Shown here in pieces: positions 26,001-34,045 of a stretch of 64,000 bases of DNA. Source of the stretch: UBA6168 sp964508135 (GTDB lineage: Bacteria > Bacteroidota > Bacteroidia > Chitinophagales > Saprospiraceae). The stretch lies in contig CAZDSU010000001.1 of assembly GCA_964508135.1 (NCBI GenBank), positions 1-64,000 on the forward strand, in the 5' to 3' direction. Below the pieces are notes generated by a model. It was given only the letters and a program-made list of their open reading frames with translations. It had not been told where the DNA came from and made no database searches. Numbering within the stretch: position 1 is the first letter of the stretch; every line of letters begins with the position of its first letter. Position numbers and translations under genes: made by a program.

Positions 26001-26125
26001 TCTGGACTCTCACCGCCTACAAGGGCTTCGACCCAGAAGTGGGCGCTGGTGCTGGCGTGGACAAAGGGATTTACCCGCAGCCGAGGTTTTTCTTGATGGG
26101 CGTGAATGTGACTTTTGGAAAATAA
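23015..26125 (+). CDS. susC-like: SusC/RagA-family TonB-dependent outer-membrane transporter
   Basis: A 1036-residue protein from the ATG at 23015 (MKILIKLFALLLLGTAANAQ signal peptide); an upstream in-frame GTG is unlikely. Order: carboxypeptidase-like domain (VRGIVTDAATGDPLIGATVLV), TonB-box region and plug (VVVGYGVQKKSVVTGSISKVKAEDLEDMPVTRLEQSLQGRTSGVRV, SIEVLKDAASAAIYGARAANGVIIVTTK), and a 22-strand barrel ending in a SusC-type terminus (FFLMGVNVTFGK). Together with SusD it takes up oligosaccharides. Followed by susD at 42 nt. Context (GH16) suggests laminarin. Confidence 0.95.
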   Translation: MKILIKLFALLLLGTAANAQKTVRGIVTDAATGDPLIGATVLVKNTADGTVTELDGSYELKLENNQNTLVFSFTGYLETSIEVDGRSEVNVILEPSSTLLDEVVVVGYGVQKKSVVTGSISKVKAEDLEDMPVTRLEQSLQGRTSGVRVTSSSGQPGAGATVRIRGTTTIGDSNPLYVVDGVPIEGGIDYLNQNDVESIEVLKDAASAAIYGARAANGVIIVTTKQGRSGTMEVNYAGYYGTQNPWRKLTLLNATEYATLMNEASVAAGQGILFQDPQSLGEGTDWQQAIFNENAPIQNHELSLSSGNERSTYYTSFGYFDQEGIVGNKDDSRYKRFSVRLNSSHNVTNKLKFGNTFGYTRVVSSGVAENTEFGSPLGRAINLDPITPLYEDDPSVLSQPRYANNFDALVRNKEGRIYGISDIITSEILNPVAALEVAQSKGYADKFVGSVFGEWEILKGLKFRSNIGTDLAFFGGEGFTPVYYLNATNQSLVTNYGRSLGRGLVWNWENTLNYDFTAGAHQVTLLAGTAAKKSTGQFQAGNVTDIPVTRLEDASLLFATDPESQTFYGYEYENTLASYFGRVNYNFDSKYLLTALLRVDGSSRFGSNNKYGMFPSLSVGWVLTEEDFFPKNNTVNFFKIRGSYGVNGSDRIGDFRYVSTVGGGRSYTFGDTEQLINGVSPNAISNPDLRWEETTQTNIGFDAKIFKGVGVTFDWFNKTTTGMLLGVEVPAYVGNAGPIGNIAKLENKGYELELSYGKSFGGFDVDFSGNISYVQNKILDLGEDKTFLPGLQRFGPQGIELTRTIVGQAYESFYGYKTDGLFQNQADIQNYTNDDGIRLQPNAQPGDIRFVDVNDDGVLNEDDRTIIGDPTPDWTYGFNMGFKYMGFDLLLFGQGVLGNDVYNATRRFDLPKANFTDEALGRWTGEDTSTDFPRVTLNDGDPSVSNQNLTRSSDFWIQNGAFFRVKTLQLGYNLPTAVANKAGMKKARIYVSANNLWTLTAYKGFDPEVGAGAGVDKGIYPQPRFFLMGVNVTFGK

Positions 26126-26167
26126 ACCGGATTCCCGAATTCGGGAAAACCGCAAAAAAAATTCAAC

Positions 26168-27700
26168 ATGAAAAAGCAAATCTTCTCAAAATACTACCTG
26201 CTGCTGGCCGCTTTGTTGCTGGCCACTTCTTGCGGCAAGGACTTCCTCGAACTGGAGCCGAAGGGCACTTCGCTGGAGACCAATTTTTACAAAACAGAAG
26301 CTGAGATTTTCCAGGGACTCGTGGCTACCTACGACGTGCTGGGGTGGGAGGGCACCGATGGCTGGAATATGCAGCTTGGCCTCCTCAACGCCGCCTCCGA
26401 CGACTGCTATGCTGGCGGCAGCGATGCCTCCGACCAGCCCAACTGGGTGGCTTGGGACAATTTTTCCCTTAACCCGCTGCTCGGCCCGCAGATGGGGCTT
26501 TGGCGGAAATACTACTCCGGCATTTACCGGGCGAACTTGATTTTGCAAAAAATCGAAGAGGCACCAAGCCTCTCCCCAGTCTTCAAGGCGAGGACCATTG
26601 CGGAGCTGAAATTCCTGCGTGGCTCGTTCTATTTTGACCTCGTGCGCCTCTTCGGAAACGTACCGATTTTTACGAGTACCATTTCGCCGGACGATATTTC
26701 TTCGGTGAAACAAGCAAGTCCAGCGGAGGTCTTTGCGCAGATAGAGCAGGATTTGACGGATGCCAAAAACACGCCCGAACTGCCTGAAACCGTGCCGCCC
26801 GCCGAACTTGGGCGCATCACGCACGGTGCAGCAGCGGCGTTGTTGGGCAAGGTTATTTTGTTCCAAAACGACAATGGCCGGATGCTCGAAGCTGCCGCTC
26901 ATTTCGAGGAAGTCATCAACTCAAGCAACTATTTTCTGGAGACCAACTTCGGCGATATTTTCAAGCAGGAAAACGAGTTCGGTCCCGAGTCGGTCTTTGA
27001 AATCCAGTATGCCAGCAACCGCCCCGGCGACTACGGCTGCTGCTTCAATTCCGGCCCCGTCAACAATGCCACCGAGGGAAACTACAACATCCAGTTTTTC
27101 GGGATGCGGGACTACTCCGGGCCGTTGTATGCGCCGGGCTGGAGCTTCTGCCCCGTTTCGACGGAGTTGGAGGCGTTCATGAAAAACGACCCCCGCTACC
27201 AGCACACCATCATTGACGGAAAGGCGCTGAAACAGGGTGGGGCATCTTATACGACTGGCTTCCAGAACACCGATTTTTTCATCAAAAAATACGCTCCCAT
27301 CGCCGCCAACCAAGCGACCGATGGCGAAACCGCCTTGGCCTGGGGCCAAAACATCCTGGTCATCCGCTACGCCGACGTGCTGCTCATGGCCGCAGAGGCC
27401 ATCGTGCGGGGTGGCGGCAGCGAGGGCACGGCCCGCCCATACCTGAACGAGGTACGTGCACGTGTGGCCCTTCCGGCCTACGACGGATCCATCACGGGAC
27501 AGGCTTTGCTCACCGCCATTTACAAGGAACGCCGCCTCGAACTTGCGACGGAGGGCCAACGCTTCTGGGACTTGGTTCGGACGGGTGGTGCGAGTGAGGC
27601 GTTGCCTGGGTTTGTAGTTGGCGTCAGCGAGTATCTGCCCATCCCGCAACAGGAAATCGAATTGTCACAGGGGGCGCTGGTGCAAAACTTTGGGTACTGA
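26168..27700 (+). CDS. susD-like: SusD/RagB-family glycan-binding lipoprotein
   Basis: A 510-residue lipoprotein. Signal sequence with lipobox (LLLATSCGKDFLEL), then the RagB/SusD fold with TPR-like helices: LEPKGTSLETNFYKTEAEIFQGLVATYDVLG, ELKFLRGSFYFDLVRLFGNVP, GAAAALLGKVILFQN and the C-terminal LLTAIYKERRLELATEGQRFWDLVRTG. It caps the SusC barrel and binds the polysaccharide. Same operon as susC. Confidence 0.94.
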   Translation: MKKQIFSKYYLLLAALLLATSCGKDFLELEPKGTSLETNFYKTEAEIFQGLVATYDVLGWEGTDGWNMQLGLLNAASDDCYAGGSDASDQPNWVAWDNFSLNPLLGPQMGLWRKYYSGIYRANLILQKIEEAPSLSPVFKARTIAELKFLRGSFYFDLVRLFGNVPIFTSTISPDDISSVKQASPAEVFAQIEQDLTDAKNTPELPETVPPAELGRITHGAAAALLGKVILFQNDNGRMLEAAAHFEEVINSSNYFLETNFGDIFKQENEFGPESVFEIQYASNRPGDYGCCFNSGPVNNATEGNYNIQFFGMRDYSGPLYAPGWSFCPVSTELEAFMKNDPRYQHTIIDGKALKQGGASYTTGFQNTDFFIKKYAPIAANQATDGETALAWGQNILVIRYADVLLMAAEAIVRGGGSEGTARPYLNEVRARVALPAYDGSITGQALLTAIYKERRLELATEGQRFWDLVRTGGASEALPGFVVGVSEYLPIPQQEIELSQGALVQNFGY

Positions 27701-27717
27701 TTCCTGTTTTACTTTTG
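27689..27717 (+). promoter_or_regulatory. Possible internal promoter for the GH16 gene
   Basis: TTTG at 27689-27692 and TACTTTTG at 27710-27717 are separated by 17 nt, slightly short of the 19-21 norm. They overlap the susD stop. The GH16 gene starts at 27761. Confidence 0.35.
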
Positions 27718-27760
27718 TACTTTAGCATGGGAATTTGTCAATCATAAAAATTGAAGACTA

Positions 27761-28933
27761 ATGCGCAATATATCTAAAACAATATCCTTTCTTTCCCTAG
27801 TGCTCGTCACATCTTGCGGTAGCAAGAATGACGAAGGCAATCCGATTTTGCCATTGCTCAGTGCAAACTCGGTCAGCAAATTTGAAGGCGACGACGCCAG
27901 CAGCAGCTTCGACTTCAAAGTCCGCTTGGTGCCATCCAGTACCAAGGATGTGTCGGTTGATTATGCTACTAAGGATAAGTCCGCCAAGGCAGGGGAGGAT
28001 TATGTCCATACGGTTGGGCACCTCAATTTCGCCGCTGGCGAAACGGAGAAAACGGTGTCCGTCACCATTGTTGCCGACACCTTGGGCGAGGGCGACGAAG
28101 AATTTGAGCTGGTGCTTTCCAATCCAACTAATGCGCAGGTTTCGGCCTTGCCGGTGTTGGGTACTATCCGAAACGACGATTCCTCCGTGCCGGGCAATAT
28201 AGATGGTTATACCACGCCTGAAAGCTATGCTGGCTACACATTGGTTTGGCAAGATGAGTTCAACGGTACGACCATTGACCCCGCCAACTGGGTACACGAA
28301 ACCGGGCCAAATTGGTTCAACAATGAGTTGCAGAACTACACCGACCGGCCTGTAAACTCGTTTATCGCTAACGGGAAACTGGTCATTGAGGCGAAAAAGG
28401 AGAATCTTGAGGGAAGGGAATATACCTCTGCCCGCATGAAAACGGCTGGGTTGCACGAGTTTAAATATGGCCGCATTGACATCCGGGCAAAACTGCCCTA
28501 TGGGCAAGGTATCTGGCCTGCCTTGTGGATGCTCGGCAACAATATAGATGCCGTAGGTTGGCCAAAATGCGGCGAGATTGATATAATGGAACTCATTGGC
28601 AAACAGCCATCTACGCTCTATGGAACCATCCATTGGGACAACAACGGCAGCCATGCCGATTATGGCGGTTCAACGAACTTGACCAATGGCATTTTTGCGG
28701 ATGAGTTCCATGTGTTTACCATCATTTGGGACAACCAGCAAATCAAGTGGCTGCTGGACGATGTGCAGTTCCATGTGGTGGATATTACACCCGCTGGCTT
28801 GTCTGAGTTTCACAATGATTTTTTCCTGATTTTCAACGTGGCTGTCGGTGGCGACTGGCCCGGAAATCCAGATGCTACTACTGTTTTTCCGCAGCAAATG
28901 CAGGTGGATTATGTGCGGGTTTTTCAGGAGTGA
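27761..28933 (+). CDS. GH16 beta-glucanase (laminarinase-like) lipoprotein with Calx-beta domain
   Basis: A 390-residue protein. Lipobox LVTSCGSKN; Calx-beta-like domain (about 35-140, FKVRLVPSSTKDVSVDYATKDKSAKAGEDYV, ETEKTVSVTIVADTLGEGDEEFELVLSNP). GH16 catalytic domain (about 155-390) with the active-site GEIDIMELIG (E-x-D-x-x-E), which matches laminarinases, and the aromatic ARMKTAGLHEFKYGRIDIRAKLPYGQGIWPALWMLG. Likely surface beta-1,3-glucan endohydrolase whose products go to the SusC/D pair. It converges with the GH172 gene 9 nt away. Confidence 0.9.
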   Translation: MRNISKTISFLSLVLVTSCGSKNDEGNPILPLLSANSVSKFEGDDASSSFDFKVRLVPSSTKDVSVDYATKDKSAKAGEDYVHTVGHLNFAAGETEKTVSVTIVADTLGEGDEEFELVLSNPTNAQVSALPVLGTIRNDDSSVPGNIDGYTTPESYAGYTLVWQDEFNGTTIDPANWVHETGPNWFNNELQNYTDRPVNSFIANGKLVIEAKKENLEGREYTSARMKTAGLHEFKYGRIDIRAKLPYGQGIWPALWMLGNNIDAVGWPKCGEIDIMELIGKQPSTLYGTIHWDNNGSHADYGGSTNLTNGIFADEFHVFTIIWDNQQIKWLLDDVQFHVVDITPAGLSEFHNDFFLIFNVAVGGDWPGNPDATTVFPQQMQVDYVRVFQE

Positions 28934-28942
28934 GCACTTATT

Positions 28943-30130
28943 TCATTTCATCCCCGCCACCCGAATCGCCAGCGGTGGCAGTCCCGGCAAGTTGCTAACG
29001 GGTTTGTCCAAATAAAAATACGCCGTGGCGCAGTAGTCTTCCGAGCGGTAAAAATTGACCCAGCCATCGGGGAAGTTGTCGTCCGACAGCTTGGGCGCAT
29101 TGGGTTCCAGCAGTTTGATGCAGCCCGCTTGCACGTTCACGGTGACGGGGATGAGCGGCGTACCAACGGCCACCATTTTCCGCACATCGTCCCGCATGTT
29201 CCCGCCGAGCACTTGGATGGTAGCCCGCATGTTTTTTTGGAAAAACAACGCATCGTCGAGGTGGAAACGGTAGAGCGACCACTGACGGGTGCTGTCGTTG
29301 GCCACCGGGCAGCCCTGCGTCCGGTTGATGAATTTGCCCAGCCCCCAGCCCGACCCCACGTAATCCTCTGCACCCGTGCCAACAATGGTCGGGTACTTCC
29401 CGTCACCATCGAGATAAATCTTCACCTCGCCCTCACCCCACCAGCTTTTGCCGTACTCTGGGGCGGTGATGAGTCCCATGTTTACGCCGAGCAACCTACC
29501 CCGTCCCGCCACGTTCGGCAGCAGCTCGAAATCCTTGCCGAGCGTGGTCTTCAGCTCCCGCCGCCAGTGGCAGTGGAAGTAGAGCGCATCTGCTGGTAGC
29601 GACTCAACCAACTGAAAATCAACGTCGTAGAAGAAAAGGTCGAGCCGCTTGGCCGAGTCGTTGGTGACCACGATTCGTGCGCCCTTGCGGAACGGCATCG
29701 GGATGAAGCAGTTGAACGAGCGCCCCTCCGGGCTGCTGAACAGGGCATTTTCGAACGGCATCGCCTGCCCGTGCGAGATGCTAAAAAAGTCGCCGAGCGG
29801 CACGCTGACGGCGGGCTTGGCCTCCCCATCCCAGAACATTTCAAGGCGCAACGAGCGCAGCATCTCCGGGCTGCGGTCGTTCACCGTCAGCCATATTCGC
29901 TGCACGATGCCCGTGCCGCTCACGTCGAGCAGGGTGGCGCTGGCCCCCGCTTCTATCGGCTCGAAGGCGTGGCCCTTGGCGCTTTGGTTTTCCATGCCGC
30001 CAGCGCCGGGAGTGGCCTTCGGGTTCTCGAAAGTGGCCCAACGGGGCTGGTCGGTGCGGTGCTGGTAAAGCGCTTGGGCGTGAAGGTTTAAGGAAAAAAG
30101 GAGGAAGGGGAGGAGGATGAGTTTGTTCAT
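28943..30130 (-). CDS. Secreted DUF2961/GH172-like glycoside hydrolase
   Basis: A 395-residue secreted protein (signal peptide LILLPFLLFSLNLHAQ). The pattern ATFENPKATPGAGGMENQSAKGHAFEPIEAGASATLLDVSGTGIVQRIWLTV, AVSVPLGDFFSISHGQ, FNCFIPMPFRKGARIVVTN, GTGAEDYVGSGWGLGKF and YRFHLDDALFF is the DUF2961 signature. DUF2961 proteins are now placed in GH172 (difructose anhydride / arabinofuranose-processing enzymes). Specific substrate unknown. It converges on the GH16 gene. Confidence 0.85.
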   Translation of the reverse strand: MNKLILLPFLLFSLNLHAQALYQHRTDQPRWATFENPKATPGAGGMENQSAKGHAFEPIEAGASATLLDVSGTGIVQRIWLTVNDRSPEMLRSLRLEMFWDGEAKPAVSVPLGDFFSISHGQAMPFENALFSSPEGRSFNCFIPMPFRKGARIVVTNDSAKRLDLFFYDVDFQLVESLPADALYFHCHWRRELKTTLGKDFELLPNVAGRGRLLGVNMGLITAPEYGKSWWGEGEVKIYLDGDGKYPTIVGTGAEDYVGSGWGLGKFINRTQGCPVANDSTRQWSLYRFHLDDALFFQKNMRATIQVLGGNMRDDVRKMVAVGTPLIPVTVNVQAGCIKLLEPNAPKLSDDNFPDGWVNFYRSEDYCATAYFYLDKPVSNLPGLPPLAIRVAGMK

Positions 30131-30702
30131 ATTCGGCGTTTTGAATTGATTTTGGTTAAAGGTAAAAACTTCTTCAAAACTGGGCGTGAGGGCAGGTGGT
30201 GAGCTGGCAAGGAAAACCTTTTATTTTGGCTCATGCTGGGTCAAAGTGAACGCTGATGCACCTGTAACGAGAGAGCGGGTTATCCAACCCGTTGCCTCAT
30301 AAATTGGCAACATGACCACTGGCCTGCGGTCGAAAATCATTGTTTTTGGTGCCCTTGGTTTGGAAGAGACATGAGGTGGTGGGTGGCGGGTACGAAATGC
30401 TTGATTTTGGCGATATTTTCACCAAATTCAATCAGGCGCTTAAGATGGAATTTTTTCCAGGCTAACCCCGTTCCTCCCACCATCTACAAGCAAAAAACGT
30501 CATGGAATCCCGCAAATATCCTCGTACACTCAATCAGCAGTAATTTCTATGACTATAGTTGTGACTGGCATGAATCCTGCAATTGAAAGGTATTGATTAT
30601 CAACTATTTACAATATTATTTTAAGGAACAAGGCACTGGATAGACTTTCTTTCTAACTTTGTGCTTTTGCAAAATGAACAGGAAATATCTCAGCCGTACA
30701 CC
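30131..30702. other. Intergenic region with a repeat half and a promoter
   Basis: 572 bp. GAGAGAGCGGGTTATCCAAC at 30270-30289 is a half-copy of the 17365-17467 repeat. The rest turns AT-rich toward the methylase. A 71-codon frame (30371-30586) has no family match I can see, so it is not called. Confidence 0.6.
30654..30661 (+). promoter_or_regulatory. -7 element of the methylase operon
   Basis: TAACTTTG matches TAnnTTTG. No clear -33. The transcript would start near 30668, which rules out the GTG at 30661 and favours the ATG at 30703. Confidence 0.45.
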
Positions 30703-33087
30703 ATGGAATTACGTAATCATAAAGACTGGGACAATCAAAATGGGTTACTTTCGGTAAGCCTGGAACCGCACACACATGTGGAAGAGAGCCGTATTTTTGT
30801 CTTGTTAAATGGGAGTACAGGTAATTTTTGTTTGGATTATAGCGAGGAAGATTTTAGTCAAGCTACGGCAATCCAAAGAGCATGGTCATCTGATACTGGC
30901 TACTATGTCAAGATTCTGCCAAATGACTTGGTGACTTTGGTTCGTTGGTGGGATGGCCATGCCGAAACCCTTCCCGGGAGTAAAATCACCGAAAAGCCGG
31001 AACGCTTTTATAAGGCTATCACTAAAAATCATCCTACTACAGGAACAATTATCTCATTTGCTAAAGAGGCTTTTATCAAGTTACGAAACTGTGTTCAAGA
31101 ATCTGAAAATGGTCAATTCTCTTTACGAACTTTCATGTACCTATTGGCGGCCTTAGAAGAAGGTGTTGAAAAAGCTACAGATGTTAATAAGCCTCTATGG
31201 CATCTTGAAGACTTTGACGTAAACTGGATTTCGCCACAAGATTGGGAATGGCTTTACACTGCATTTCAAAAAGGAGGCCTTAGCAATGGAGTGTCTATTC
31301 GCCCACTTGTAAGCTTAGTTTTACGTCATGCTTCTAATCGATTGTTTCAGGAGGCTCACCGTGAAGCTACTCGAAAATCTTTCCAGCTTGCCATGTTTGG
31401 AGGTGCTTCACGAAAATATGATGGGGATGTTTCCGATGGGGCATTTTATACACCTACACCTTTGGTAAGGACAATTGTTCAGGAGGCATTGTGGGCTTTA
31501 GACAAAGCAAAGGCGCTAGGGGAAAGAGGAAGTCTTAGAATTTTGGACCCTGCATGCGGATCAGCAGAGTTTTTAAGAGAAGCATTGCGGCAATTGAAAA
31601 TGAATGGGTACTCAGGCGGTCTCACAATAGTTGGGTGGGATAATTCTGAAATTGCTTGTGAGATGGCAAGATTTGTCTTACACTATGAAAACCGTACTGA
31701 GTGGGCTGGTGCTGTCAATATAGAGGTGACAAACAGAGATTCCTTAGAATACGATTGGACACAAGAAACCAAATTCGATATTGTACTGATGAATCCCCCT
31801 TTTACTGCCTTCGAAAATTTGGGCGATAAGAAGATATTGATTCAAGACAACCTAAAAGGGTTTTTCAAACGACAGCCTGACGCAGCAGCCCTTTTTTGGA
31901 AGAATGCTGCTGAAATAGTGGCTGAACAAGGGGTATTAGGGTTAGTATTACCTCATTCTTTGTTGGGGGCAGAAACTTATGCACCATTAAGGATTTACCT
32001 TAAAGAAGAATTGGGCTTTGACTTTTCATTGATCGGAAGATTAGGAAGCGCTGGTTTGTTTGAAAAAGCAATGATAATCCCCAATGTTTTAGTTGGGACT
32101 AAGCAAACACCTTCAAAGGCTCATACTGTACTATGGACTGATTACCAACAATCCTCTGTTTATGAGGCTTTACGTGAGTTACGCAAATACCGCCTCACTG
32201 ACATACCTACCCCAAATGTCTCCCCTTCTTATAGTATTTACGAGAATGAGCACCTCACAAATGAAAGTTTTGGCCACAATTGGACTGTGCGTTCGTTTCA
32301 AGTTTTTCGATTAGCAGAAGAGTTGGAAAATTTTGATACAGTTGGAAAAATATTTAACGTTACTCAAGGTGTTATTGCCGGGAACAATTCAGCTTTTTTA
32401 TTAAAGAAAGGAATGTGGGAGTCTCTTCCAAAAAATGAACGCTCATATTTCCGCCCATGCATCATGCGTGATAGTATTAAAGATGGGAGATTGAATGATA
32501 GCTATTACATGTTTTATCCTTATGGAAAACATGCTATTGAGACAGAAGAAGAACTTGAAAACAAAACCTCGATTTACTATCAAAAATATCTACTACCAAA
32601 TAAGTCAAAATTACAAACAAGAAGGGGACGAGAGATTAAGTGGTGGAAACTAAACGAACATCGCCCATGGCAAGTAGAACCTTTACCAAAACTTATATCA
32701 GCTTATTTTGGAAAATCTGGTTATTTTGCTTTTGATTCTAAAGGTGAATACTTGGTTGGGCAAAGTTTTGCATGGCTCCCCAAAAAGGAGGCATTGTCAG
32801 AAAAGCACTTCCAATTTGCTTATTTAGGGCTTCTACATGCTCCAATAATCGACACCCTTTTAGAAATGGTGTGCAATGTTTTAGATGGTGGATACTTCGA
32901 CTTGTCTAAGCACTATGTTGATAAAATGCCCTTACCAGATTTGACAAAGGTCAGTTACGATACTCTAACTTATTTGACAACCACTGGTGAAAAAATACAC
33001 AAAGGTGAATCCATAGACAAAACTACCTTGAATCAGGTTGTGGCAAATTCCTACGGTTTGGATATTGAAAAAATCACTTTCTCGTGA
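30703..33087 (+). CDS. N6-adenine DNA methyltransferase with unassigned N-terminal domain
   Basis: A 794-residue protein. About 225 N-terminal residues match nothing I know. A gamma-class methyltransferase core follows: GAFYTPTPLVRTIVQEAL, SAM motif I ILDPACGSAEFLREALRQL (the usual Gly is Ala), IVGWDNSEIACEMARFVL and catalytic motif IV DIVLMNPPFTAFENLGDKK. The last ~330 residues look like an Eco57I/TaqI-type target-recognition region (VTQGVIAGNNSAFLL, YFDLSKHYVDKMPLPD). NPPF shows adenine methylation. AT-rich composition suggests transfer. The next gene begins 1 nt after its stop, so the two are one operon. Confidence 0.85.
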   Translation: MELRNHKDWDNQNGLLSVSLEPHTHVEESRIFVLLNGSTGNFCLDYSEEDFSQATAIQRAWSSDTGYYVKILPNDLVTLVRWWDGHAETLPGSKITEKPERFYKAITKNHPTTGTIISFAKEAFIKLRNCVQESENGQFSLRTFMYLLAALEEGVEKATDVNKPLWHLEDFDVNWISPQDWEWLYTAFQKGGLSNGVSIRPLVSLVLRHASNRLFQEAHREATRKSFQLAMFGGASRKYDGDVSDGAFYTPTPLVRTIVQEALWALDKAKALGERGSLRILDPACGSAEFLREALRQLKMNGYSGGLTIVGWDNSEIACEMARFVLHYENRTEWAGAVNIEVTNRDSLEYDWTQETKFDIVLMNPPFTAFENLGDKKILIQDNLKGFFKRQPDAAALFWKNAAEIVAEQGVLGLVLPHSLLGAETYAPLRIYLKEELGFDFSLIGRLGSAGLFEKAMIIPNVLVGTKQTPSKAHTVLWTDYQQSSVYEALRELRKYRLTDIPTPNVSPSYSIYENEHLTNESFGHNWTVRSFQVFRLAEELENFDTVGKIFNVTQGVIAGNNSAFLLKKGMWESLPKNERSYFRPCIMRDSIKDGRLNDSYYMFYPYGKHAIETEEELENKTSIYYQKYLLPNKSKLQTRRGREIKWWKLNEHRPWQVEPLPKLISAYFGKSGYFAFDSKGEYLVGQSFAWLPKKEALSEKHFQFAYLGLLHAPIIDTLLEMVCNVLDGGYFDLSKHYVDKMPLPDLTKVSYDTLTYLTTTGEKIHKGESIDKTTLNQVVANSYGLDIEKITFS

Positions 33088-33088
33088 C

Positions 33089-33835
33089 ATGACCAAACAA
33101 AAAACTCCCCAAGCTATTACTATTGCTAATAAGGTTTTAGGTAGGTTCCTACATGAAACGAACCCATTAGCAGACCAAAAAAATGGTACTTGGAAGCTCC
33201 GAAACATTCATTACTCTAAACTGACACAGGATGATAAAGGAAGGGAATATTTGCTTTGGCCAATTCCTACTATTCAAGAATTCAGTGAAAAGTCTTTACA
33301 GTACCCTTTCTATTTGGGCTTCGCTTTAGAGCTCTTGCCAGATGACAGTATCAAAGAGATTAATATTAAGGTATTTCGAGAAGTTGTAACTCAATCCTAT
33401 AACAATGCCTTTATTCCTACTGAACTTTTACTTCGGGCAGAGTGGAGTAATACAGAGGTAGACGAGGAGGCTACCCGTGTTCATGCGCAACCACATTGGC
33501 ATATCCACTCCTATCAAGTTATCGACAGAATGGGACATTTGCTACCGGAAAAACAGAAAGCCATACTTGAACTTATAGAAGGTGAGCAGCAAGATGTTGA
33601 ATCTATACTGGAAGAAATGGATGAAGAGGTTGCAGTATCTGCGGGGTCAACTAAGGAAATAGCTGAATTTCCAATGTTCCGTTTTCATCTTGCGATGGTT
33701 GCAGATTGGCATAATAAAGTAAAAGACAATCGAAATAAAATTTTAGATCAAGCAACTTTGAGTACTTGGCTACCTCAGTGCCTTGATTACATCAAAGACC
33801 AACTTGAATATATTTTGAAAAAATTGCCACAATAG
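33089..33835 (+). CDS. Unknown partner of the DNA methyltransferase
   Basis: A 248-residue protein starting at the ATG at 33089, 1 nt after the methylase stop; an upstream GTG frame overlaps the methylase. No family recognised. It has a helical N-terminus (ITIANKVLGRFLHETNP), a central beta/alpha segment (PFYLGFALELLPDDSIKEINIKVFREV), a His-rich motif RAEWSNTEVDEEATRVHAQPHWHIHSYQ, an acidic linker (EGEQQDVESILEEMDEE) and a helical tail. HxxPHWHIH could bind metal or be catalytic. Given the operon and base composition it may be the effector or restriction component, which is inference. Confidence 0.7.
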   Translation: MTKQKTPQAITIANKVLGRFLHETNPLADQKNGTWKLRNIHYSKLTQDDKGREYLLWPIPTIQEFSEKSLQYPFYLGFALELLPDDSIKEINIKVFREVVTQSYNNAFIPTELLLRAEWSNTEVDEEATRVHAQPHWHIHSYQVIDRMGHLLPEKQKAILELIEGEQQDVESILEEMDEEVAVSAGSTKEIAEFPMFRFHLAMVADWHNKVKDNRNKILDQATLSTWLPQCLDYIKDQLEYILKKLPQ

Positions 33836-33910
33836 AGAGACAACTCTGTTAATATCGGTGAAAGTCTGTAATCCCTAAGCGAGACTTAACTTGATAATAA
33901 ACTGACGGGG

Positions 33911-34037
33911 TTATCTCACCACCCCATACACCACCGCCCTCCCTTTCCCCGTCCGCTCAATCAACCGCTCGCTTTCCAGCAAGGTAAAATCCCGCTGCAA
34001 GGTATACAGCTTGTCCAAATCCTGTCGCAATATGTCG
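33911..34037 (-). pseudogene. C-terminal remnant of a Fic-associated winged-helix region
   Basis: The minus strand reads ILRQDLDKLYTLQRDFTLLESERLIERTGKGRAVVYGVVR then TAA (33913-33911). This is the end of a wHTH like those closing Fic proteins, without a start or body. It lies directly downstream of an intact Fic gene, so it is probably the stump of a second copy. Confidence 0.6.
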
Positions 34038-34045
34038 CAATTCCC

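Noticed and set aside
30371..30586. 71-codon frame starting MRWWVAG
   Set aside because: Trp codons near the start suggested a leader peptide, but there is no terminator hairpin or Trp gene downstream. No support.
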